From contig JABDPQ010000567.1 of the NCBI GenBank assembly GCA_013042695.1, positions 1 to 10,655 of the forward strand: DNA of 10,655 nucleotides. The letters are read 5' to 3'. The notes below the pieces were generated by a model. It had not been told where the DNA came from, ran no database searches, and saw nothing but the letters and a program-made list of their open reading frames with translations. This DNA comes from Desulfobacterales bacterium (GTDB lineage: Bacteria > Desulfobacterota > Desulfobulbia > Desulfobulbales > Desulfocapsaceae). This document shows, piece by piece, positions 5,233 to 10,655 of the stretch. Made by a program: the position numbers and the translations under genes. Position 1 is the stretch's first letter. Each line of letters starts with the position of its first letter.

Positions 5233-6584
5233 GACCTACTCCTTTCATTGTCCGCCAACGGCAGAGCTGTATTATCTTCTAACCATTGAGCAACCTGCAA
5301 CAATGTTGAATCCTTTCCCCTTGCACTCACAAGCTGCAGACCAAGCGGCATCCCGTGTGCACCCTTGAGTACAGGCAAAGAAATGGTCGGCACTCCACAG
5401 AGGCTCCAGAGTGTACTGAATATTGGACTGCCCATTGCTTCGAGTCCCTCAGGTGCGTCTGATGGTGTAAGAACTGCACTAAAGTCTTTAAGAACATGAT
5501 CAACACTCCCGGCGATCTCAGCTGAGAGGTTCTTAGCATCGAGGTACTCTATGCTTGATATCTCCCTCCCCTCATCGATCATTCTCAACAGTATAGGGCT
5601 GATTTGACTTCGATGTTCATCGTATAAGCTTTCATAGTTGTGAGCCATTTCACAGAGCATTATCGTGTGATGACAAGCGACAGCCTGATTACAGATCTCA
5701 GTGAGGTCCAATTCAACTATGTTTGCCTTTAGATCATGAACATAGGCTAGAAACACATCTTTTGCTGCCGATGTTGATTCTGACCATACCGGTGTCTTGG
5801 CGAAAGCCAGGCGGGAGGGGGACTGATCTTTTCTCATCAACAGGGCAAAATTAAGATTAGGCCACGGAAGTGTATCGCTGTAACACTCCTGCCTGCCTGT
5901 TAACACAGAAGCCAGTAACGCACTGTCTCCAACATTTCTGGTAAACACGCCAACCTGATCAAGACTTGGGGCCTGCCTAAGTATGCCAGACCAGGGTATC
6001 ATTCCAAAGGTTGGTTTATAACCAACAACTCCACAGAAGGAGGCAGGCCCAATTAAAGAGCCATTTTTCTGCATACCTGTCGCCATCGGAACCATCCCGG
6101 AGGCAACGGCTGCTGCCGAGCCACTAGACGAGCCTCCAGGCGTTCTAGCAGGATCATGCGGGTTTGTCGTCTTGCCAGGTGTATAAACCGCCAATTCAGC
6201 TGTAACTGTTTTCCCCATGATGACAGCTCCAGCGTTTCGAAGCCGCTCGATTGCTAACGTATCCTGCTCGGGGCGCCTGTCTAGGCAGGTAACTGAACCG
6301 TTCTCTGTCGGCATGTCACGGGTGTCGAAGATGTCCTTTATACCTACAGGTACCCAGTTGAGAAACGGAGTTGATGAGTTATTATCCTTCATACGCCTGT
6401 CTGCCTGACGCGACTGATTGAGTGAAGCTTCCTCATCGAGAAACGCCCGGACACCAACAACATTTTCCCGAAATTTTATCTGTTTAAGACAACTTGTAAC
6501 CAGCTCTTCTGAAGAGCAGGAACTGTCCCTCATACGAGTGATAGCATCCCTGGCTGACATTTTGTATAGATTCATAACTGCCAC
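5229..6584 (-). CDS. Amidase-signature family amidohydrolase
   Basis: A protein of 451 residues, typical for the amidase-signature fold. The Ser-cisSer-Lys triad is visible: Lys83 in PVGIKDIFD, Ser152 in PGGSSSGSAAAVASG, and nucleophile Ser176 in KNGSLIGPASFCG, with the normal 24-residue spacing between the serines. The usual sequence before the nucleophile is Gln-Thr-Gly-Gly-Ser; here it is Gln-Lys-Asn-Gly-Ser, and the Arg after it is Gly, so the oxyanion turn and substrate pocket differ from standard members. The C-terminal MPLGLQLVSARGKDSTLL is canonical. GatA is unlikely without gatB/gatC. The start shown is GTG at 6584; ATG at 6575 in the same frame is possible, and neither has a clear ribosome site, so coupling to the aminotransferase stop 10 bp upstream is likely. 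Candidate substrates by context are oxamate, allophanate or another ureide amide. Confidence 0.87.
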   Translation of the reverse strand: MAVMNLYKMSARDAITRMRDSSCSSEELVTSCLKQIKFRENVVGVRAFLDEEASLNQSRQADRRMKDNNSSTPFLNWVPVGIKDIFDTRDMPTENGSVTCLDRRPEQDTLAIERLRNAGAVIMGKTVTAELAVYTPGKTTNPHDPARTPGGSSSGSAAAVASGMVPMATGMQKNGSLIGPASFCGVVGYKPTFGMIPWSGILRQAPSLDQVGVFTRNVGDSALLASVLTGRQECYSDTLPWPNLNFALLMRKDQSPSRLAFAKTPVWSESTSAAKDVFLAYVHDLKANIVELDLTEICNQAVACHHTIMLCEMAHNYESLYDEHRSQISPILLRMIDEGREISSIEYLDAKNLSAEIAGSVDHVLKDFSAVLTPSDAPEGLEAMGSPIFSTLWSLCGVPTISLPVLKGAHGMPLGLQLVSARGKDSTLLQVAQWLEDNTALPLADNERSRS

Positions 6585-6594
6585 AGTTTATAAT

Positions 6595-7764
6595 TCACGA
6601 AGATGCGAGATAATCCATAGCTTCTGCAACTCCGCCTTTGTTATGTTCAACACCTCCCCGCTCCAAACCCATCTCCACACCGGCAAGCGTACCGATCAAT
6701 GTCAGATCGTTCATATCTCCGAGATGACCTATGCGAAAGACCTGATCAGCAACCTTTCCCAGACCGTTCCCAAGTGACATATTGAAACTCTCCAGGATGA
6801 CTTTTCTCAAGCTATCGGCGCCATTAGCTTCAGGCATCATCACTGCAGTCAGCACGCTGCTATACTCAAGAGGCTCCTCACAAAGTATTTCAAGGCCCCA
6901 AGCTCTGACTGCACGCCGGGTTGCTTCCGCAAAGCGAGCATGTCTTGCAAAGACGTTGTCAAGTCCTTCCTCTTCCAGCATTGCAATTGCCTCCTTCAAA
7001 CCAAACAGAAGATTTGTGCATGGGGTCGACGGATAAAGATAATTCTCATTCGACTTGAGCATTTCATTCCAGTCCCAGAAGTGTCTTCTGAAACTATTGA
7101 CCTTTGATGCTTCGATTGCTTTTTCGCTAATTGCGTTAAAACCAAGACCAGGAGGTAACATGAGCCCTTTTTGTGAGCAGCCAACTGTAACATCCACCTT
7201 CCATTCACCATGCCGATAATCCATAGAGCCCAGTGAAGATATGGTATCAACCATAAACAGTGCTGGATGGCCTGTCTGATCGATTGCCTTTCTGATTTCA
7301 GCAATTCTGCTTGCAACACCAGTGGATGTCTCGTTATGAACAACATTTACAGATTTGATCCGATGCTCCAGGTCCTCGCTGAGTTTTTCTGCTACTACCT
7401 GAGGGTCCACGCCATGACGCCAATTGGTCCGAACAAAATCAATCTTCAAACCAAATTTCTTTGCCATATTATGCCAGAGCGTTGCGAAGTGACCGGTTTC
7501 AAACATTAAAATTTTATCGCCAGGATTCAGGCTATTCATTAGAGCTGCTTCCCAGGCGCCGGTTCCAGATGTTGGAAAAACAAGAACCGGGCCTGATGTT
7601 TTGAAAATGCGTCTGACCCCGAGCAGCACTTCTTCAGATATTTTCTGAAACTGAGGGCCGCGATGGTCTATGGTTGGGTGAGCGATAGCATGCAGAATCC
7701 GGTCAGGAACATTGCTTGGACCGGGAATCTGCAGAAAATGGCGCCCAGATTTATGTGTGTTCAT
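6595..7764 (-). CDS. Class V PLP aminotransferase, serine- or ureidoglycine-glyoxylate type
   Basis: A 389-residue fold-type I class V aminotransferase. Visible features are the N-terminal IPGPSNVP, SGTGAWEAAL (66-75) for PLP phosphate binding, Asp173 in MVDTISSLGS, which would contact the pyridine nitrogen, Lys199 in GCSQKGLMLPPGLGF as the Schiff-base lysine, and Arg344 in FRIGHLGD for the substrate carboxylate. Overall it resembles serine-glyoxylate and alanine-glyoxylate aminotransferases. Ureidoglycine-glyoxylate aminotransferase (PucG) belongs to the same family and forms oxalurate and glycine. With FdrA/AllG upstream and AllA downstream, the ureidoglycine reaction fits best, but sequence alone does not exclude a serine-glyoxylate enzyme. 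The ATG has GAGG about 8 nt upstream. It lies 31 bp after AllG and 10 bp before the amidase. Confidence 0.88.
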   Translation of the reverse strand: MNTHKSGRHFLQIPGPSNVPDRILHAIAHPTIDHRGPQFQKISEEVLLGVRRIFKTSGPVLVFPTSGTGAWEAALMNSLNPGDKILMFETGHFATLWHNMAKKFGLKIDFVRTNWRHGVDPQVVAEKLSEDLEHRIKSVNVVHNETSTGVASRIAEIRKAIDQTGHPALFMVDTISSLGSMDYRHGEWKVDVTVGCSQKGLMLPPGLGFNAISEKAIEASKVNSFRRHFWDWNEMLKSNENYLYPSTPCTNLLFGLKEAIAMLEEEGLDNVFARHARFAEATRRAVRAWGLEILCEEPLEYSSVLTAVMMPEANGADSLRKVILESFNMSLGNGLGKVADQVFRIGHLGDMNDLTLIGTLAGVEMGLERGGVEHNKGGVAEAMDYLASS

Positions 7765-7795
7765 AATGTAGCCTCAACAATAAAATATATATGAC

Positions 7796-9031
7796 TCATG
7801 AGTTTCTTCCGGCGAAAGCTTCAAGTGCTGCAGTAAAGCATTCCATGGGCGCAGCCGTCAGCCCCGCACCTATCTGTCCGATGCCGGGACGTCTGCACGC
7901 TATGCCTGTATTGATTACCGGTGTGATACCGGTTTCAACAACTTTTCGGATATCTATACCAAGGGGTGCTCCACGGAAATTAACCGGAGGAAGTTTGTAG
8001 TTTTTGTGCTCTGAGACAGTGATCTCATACATTTTCAATGTGGTTTCCAGGGCAAACTGTGCTGTACCGCCAATGTATTCAACTACGGCAGGTGCACCAG
8101 CCATCGAGAAAGATCCAAGACCAATGGTTTCGGTAATTGCAGAATCTCCCAGGTCAGGGTTGGCATCTTCCGGACCGAAGCCGGGGAAATAAACTCCATC
8201 TATCATCGGTGCAGGTGCTGTAAACCACCGATCGCCAAGACCACTGACTCGAATCCCGGTCTCGTACCCATTTCTGGCAATTGCTGTAACAATGGTAGAA
8301 TTTTCAATATTGGCGCCGGCATCAAGCATACCTTTTGAACCTGCCATCACCGCGTTAAGAACAAAATGACCAGACTTGTCAATGAAATCAATCGCCTTAA
8401 GCACTTCCTCTTTTTCCCCGACACTGATGAGATGCGGTACAAGTGCAGTCAACAGGAGAGCATTACTTGCTTTATTCCGATTATGCAGCTCGTCGCCCAT
8501 CTGAAGGGCTTGGGCAACAATACTTTTCAAATCTATACCACCTGCATGCTGCAAGGCTGTTCTCAAAAGCGGGGCCAGCTCGAAATTCATCCATCTGAGT
8601 TTTGCCATAACTTCATCATCGAATGCACCATGTCTGAGTACTTTCCCTATCCCCATGTATAGGGTGGCATACGTCTCCCGGTTATTGGTATCGTTCATTA
8701 CGACACTCACCTGCATCGTCGGTGTTATGATCCCCGACATTGGACCGATCGCATTGTGGTGATGGCTGGAGTCAAACTCGAGCTCTCCACTTTCAGCAAG
8801 CCTTGCAACCCCCTCAGGGTCTGTTGCCCAGCCCTCAAATATACAGGCCCCCGTTATTGCTCCCCGCATTGGGCCACACATCTGCTTCCAGGAAAGAGGT
8901 GGCCCCGCATGTAAAACAGTGCGCTCGCTCATACCGGGAACCACGTCTTTCGCCTTTCGGATATCACTCCAGACAGCTGTACTTGCCTGTATCTTCTCAA
9001 GACATACTTTATTGGCGGCATCAATACTCAT
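7796..9031 (-). CDS. allG: DUF1116 protein, AllG/YlbE-type oxamate carbamoyltransferase subunit
   Basis: A protein of 411 residues; E. coli YlbE is about 420. Collinear motifs include HAGPPLSW (41-48), GACIFEGWA (61-69), HHHNAIGPMSG (90-100), MGDELHNRNKASN (178-190), VSGLGDRWFTAP (262-273), GDSAITET (295-302) and VVETGITPVINTGIA (364-378). In E. coli, YlbE (AllG) works with FdrA (AllF) and YlbF (AllH) as the oxamic transcarbamylase of anaerobic allantoin use: oxalurate and phosphate give oxamate and carbamoyl phosphate. The His-rich, Gly-rich motifs are probably catalytic, though I know of no assigned residues. AGAGGA about 6 nt upstream supports the ATG at 9031. It follows the small FdrA-tail gene by 52 bp. 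No AllH homologue lies in the window. The family call is firm; the reaction is transferred from the E. coli system. Confidence 0.88.
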   Translation of the reverse strand: MSIDAANKVCLEKIQASTAVWSDIRKAKDVVPGMSERTVLHAGPPLSWKQMCGPMRGAITGACIFEGWATDPEGVARLAESGELEFDSSHHHNAIGPMSGIITPTMQVSVVMNDTNNRETYATLYMGIGKVLRHGAFDDEVMAKLRWMNFELAPLLRTALQHAGGIDLKSIVAQALQMGDELHNRNKASNALLLTALVPHLISVGEKEEVLKAIDFIDKSGHFVLNAVMAGSKGMLDAGANIENSTIVTAIARNGYETGIRVSGLGDRWFTAPAPMIDGVYFPGFGPEDANPDLGDSAITETIGLGSFSMAGAPAVVEYIGGTAQFALETTLKMYEITVSEHKNYKLPPVNFRGAPLGIDIRKVVETGITPVINTGIACRRPGIGQIGAGLTAAPMECFTAALEAFAGRNS

Positions 9032-9083
9032 TAGATCCTCTTCTGTACTTAAATCTTTGTTTTATCAAAATATAGGAACTCGA

Positions 9084-9263
9084 TCACATTTGTTTATCGA
9101 GACTGTCAAGGAGGGCGATCAATTTTCTATCGCCGCCTGCAGGCGGTCTCCAGTCCATCTGAATCACATCAACCTCAGCTTTTCGAAGATCTTCAGAAAA
9201 GCGTTCAAGCCCCATGTTTATAACACGAACCGGTTGTTGAATCGGTGAGATTTTTTCCTTCAT
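9084..9263 (-). CDS. 59-residue stand-alone FdrA C-terminal domain protein
   Basis: ATG at 9263 opens a 59-residue frame ending in TGA at 9084-9086. The segments VINMGLERFSEDLRKAEVD and DWRPPAGGDRKLIALLDSL closely resemble, from memory, the last 50 residues of E. coli FdrA (VINIGLRSFALEL ... YQWSPVAGGNKKLARLL). In E. coli this segment is fused to the FdrA body; here it is a separate gene. Its start overlaps the FdrA stop by 4 bp (ATGA), and AAGGAGGT (9267-9274) ends 3 nt before the ATG, so it should be well translated and coupled to FdrA. The conserved Pro-x-Ala-Gly-Gly-x-Lys motif points to a retained function, probably as a small subunit or lid of the carbamoyltransferase complex. A frameshifted single gene is possible, but the strong ribosome site argues against simple decay. 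Confidence 0.85.
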   Translation of the reverse strand: MKEKISPIQQPVRVINMGLERFSEDLRKAEVDVIQMDWRPPAGGDRKLIALLDSLDKQM

Positions 9264-9274
9264 TTTACCTCCTT
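9260..9274 (-). promoter_or_regulatory. Coupling junction: strong ribosome site, A4 run and ATGA overlap
   Basis: On the minus strand the order is AAGGAGGT (9274-9267), AAAA (9266-9263), then TGA, with the ATG of the small gene starting at 9263. The site can start the small gene independently or by restart after FdrA. FdrA ends GTA AAA TGA; a slip of one base back on A-AAA would read AAA ATG AAG and join the two frames into an E. coli-like full-length FdrA. An internal ribosome site just upstream of a slippery run with a stop in the zero frame has parallels in known -1 frameshift sites, though the spacing here is short. This is an inference. Confidence 0.4.
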
Positions 9275-10655
9275 CAGATTTCGAACCCGACAGGCTGCTG
9301 AAATGAGCATTGCAGCATAGCGCGCTGCCTCGCTGTTAGTTCTAAATACTGCGACACCCGCATCCTGAAGAGTTTTTACCTGAGTCACCAGATCCTGCGG
9401 ATCATCTTCTGTACCAATGACAGCCGCAACGACGTGAGCAGAAAATCCGTATTGATTTCTCAGTGTCTCAACACTCTTGGCCAGTTCTTGTGCCGGGTCC
9501 AGGTGGGAGCCGTTCCCAAGAACCATGTCAACCAGCAGAACACCGTATGATTCAAGGCTTTCCTCTGCAGCCAGATCAAGCAAGATCTCGGTACGTGATT
9601 CTGGTGCGATCATCGGATGAGGCCGGCCAACGGTATATTGGTCATCACCAAGATCAACGACAACGTGCTCGGAGATCTCATCCAGGCTGTTAGCAACACT
9701 ACCAAGTTCTGATGCCAGAATAATTTGAGCTTCCTTGGCGAGTGTGCCGCCGGTAAAAAGCCCCAAAACACACTTTCCTTCCGATACTTTTCCTGCCGCA
9801 TCGAGTAACCGATCAATCTTCGCAGCGTCCTCAAACCGGCAGGGCTCAAATGGTTTACCGCTGAGCATACCTACAGCCCTTGTAGCTGCTTCATCGAGTG
9901 TGGCTGCCTGGGTAAAGGTGTTTCCCGGTATCTCGGTTCCTGGGAAACAGGTAACAACAGGGGTGGACATTTTCGAACAAATAGATTCCAGTTCTTCAAC
10001 CACACTGGGATGAGGAGGTTTTGAAAGAAGAATGATAACTTCGGTCTCCTGGTCATTTTCCAGCAAATCGAGACTGTATGTCGTCATCAAGCCGCCAACT
10101 TCCCTGCTGAGATCCCTGCCTCCGACTCCAATGCCATGTGAAATACCTTCTCCCAAACGATCAATCTGGCAAACCACAGCCTGCAAGCCGGTACCCGAAG
10201 CTGCAATGCAGCCGATACGGCCGCGTTGTATGATATTGGCAAATCCGAGTGCCACCCCGTTTATATAGGCTGTCCCGCAATCAGGCCCCATAAACAGCAG
10301 GTTTTTATCGAGGGCGCTCTTTTTCAATGACTTTTCGTCATCGATGGAAACGTTATCACTGAACAGAAAGACGTTAAGGCCTCTGGCTGTGCACTTCGAG
10401 GCCTCCATTGCTGCGTATTCTCCGGGAATTGAAATTGAGGCCAGAGTGGCATCCGGCAAAAAACCAAGAGCTGTGTCAAGGGTTCTTGGCCGATAGTCAA
10501 GATTGTTTTCTGTTCTAGTGGTTTTCTCCGTCAACATTACAGCAGCTTGTTCAATAATTGCTTCAGAGAGATCCCCGAATCCTGCTTCAACGATAATGAT
10601 CAGATCCTGAGGCCCTGCTTCCTGACTCTCATCGGTATTAAGGCCAACTTGACGT
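9260..10655 (-). CDS. fdrA: FdrA/AllF acyl-CoA-synthetase-like carbamoyltransferase subunit, 5' end beyond the right edge
   Basis: The frame stays open to the window edge, 39 codons past the ATG at 10535-10537, so that ATG is internal. The visible upstream residues (DLIIIVEAGFGDLSEAIIEQ) match the FdrA N-terminal region, and I estimate about 55-60 residues are missing. Counted from the first visible codon, motifs are SIPGEYAAMEA (74-84), FMGPDCGT (121-128), IAASGTGLQA (150-159), a succinyl-CoA-synthetase-like loop, GGRDLSREVGG (178-188), GLFTGGTLAKE (298-308) and DLGDDQYTVGRPHPMI (334-349). FdrA resembles the alpha subunit of succinyl-CoA synthetase; in E. coli it works with AllG and AllH to phosphorolyse oxalurate to oxamate and carbamoyl phosphate. 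It lacks the last 50 or so residues of E. coli FdrA, which are encoded by the overlapping small gene. Operon promoter and regulator must lie to the right of the window. Confidence 0.93.
   Translation of the reverse strand, partial: RQVGLNTDESQEAGPQDLIIIVEAGFGDLSEAIIEQAAVMLTEKTTRTENNLDYRPRTLDTALGFLPDATLASISIPGEYAAMEASKCTARGLNVFLFSDNVSIDDEKSLKKSALDKNLLFMGPDCGTAYINGVALGFANIIQRGRIGCIAASGTGLQAVVCQIDRLGEGISHGIGVGGRDLSREVGGLMTTYSLDLLENDQETEVIILLSKPPHPSVVEELESICSKMSTPVVTCFPGTEIPGNTFTQAATLDEAATRAVGMLSGKPFEPCRFEDAAKIDRLLDAAGKVSEGKCVLGLFTGGTLAKEAQIILASELGSVANSLDEISEHVVVDLGDDQYTVGRPHPMIAPESRTEILLDLAAEESLESYGVLLVDMVLGNGSHLDPAQELAKSVETLRNQYGFSAHVVAAVIGTEDDPQDLVTQVKTLQDAGVAVFRTNSEAARYAAMLISAACRVRNLKEVK

Noticed and set aside
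5229..6584. Calling the amidase GatA of the glutamyl-tRNA amidotransferase.
   Set aside because: No gatB or gatC nearby, an atypical nucleophile turn and a catabolic operon context argue against it.
6418..7036. Open + strand frames opposite the amidase and aminotransferase.
   Set aside because: The opposite strand encodes full-length proteins with intact catalytic motifs; these frames show no recognisable domain.
8740..9248. Overlapping open frames on the + strand opposite allG and the FdrA-tail gene.
   Set aside because: They are antisense shadows of well-supported genes, with low-complexity, non-protein-like composition and no ribosome sites noted.
10535..10537. ATG at 10537 as the true start of fdrA.
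   Set aside because: The frame remains open and FdrA-like for 39 more codons up to the window edge, so the start lies outside.

Overview
The window reads like a piece of chromosome from an anaerobic or facultative Gram-negative bacterium. The evidence is a single-haem c-type cytochrome with a Sec signal, moderate GC, AT-rich intergenic stretches and an anaerobic ureide-fermentation gene set. A sulfate-reducer-like Desulfobacterota host is my guess from the overall flavour of the cytochrome and permease; nothing in the sequence proves it. I see no tRNA, rRNA, insertion sequence, CRISPR array or phage gene.

Left part, + strand: the tail of an unidentified gene (2-127), then a compact three-gene unit. 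It encodes a six-helix permease with a very His-rich loop and Pro-Cys motifs (325-1065), a MarR-type regulator (1087-1500) and a small secreted cytochrome c (1519-1893). A plausible sigma70-like promoter and a TTTGA-N3-TCAAA palindrome precede the unit. The cytochrome appears to have lost the loop that normally carries the distal Met haem ligand. A 548-bp AT-rich gap follows, with a perfect 14-bp palindrome (2151-2164) and a possible seven-codon leader. Then comes a lone alpha/beta hydrolase (2442-3269).

Right part, - strand, transcribed right to left: a purine-ureide (allantoin-type) operon that enters from beyond the right edge. It holds FdrA/AllF (5' end missing), a 59-residue stand-alone version of the FdrA C-terminal domain, the DUF1116 protein AllG/YlbE, a serine/ureidoglycine-glyoxylate-type PLP aminotransferase, an amidase-signature hydrolase, ureidoglycolate lyase AllA and a bile-acid:sodium-symporter-like transporter. 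FdrA/small ORF and amidase/allA are joined by 4-bp ATGA overlaps. The transporter converges on the hydrolase across a 411-bp gap.

Proposed joint function (inference): AllA releases glyoxylate and urea from ureidoglycolate. The aminotransferase uses glyoxylate to turn ureidoglycine into oxalurate plus glycine. The FdrA/AllG complex, with an AllH not present here, phosphorolyses oxalurate to oxamate and carbamoyl phosphate, which a carbamate kinase outside the window could turn into ATP. The amidase may act on oxamate or another amide of the pathway, and the transporter may move a substrate or a waste acid. In this version the aminotransferase would replace the AllD dehydrogenase used by E. coli. 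The split FdrA is the most distinctive structural feature.
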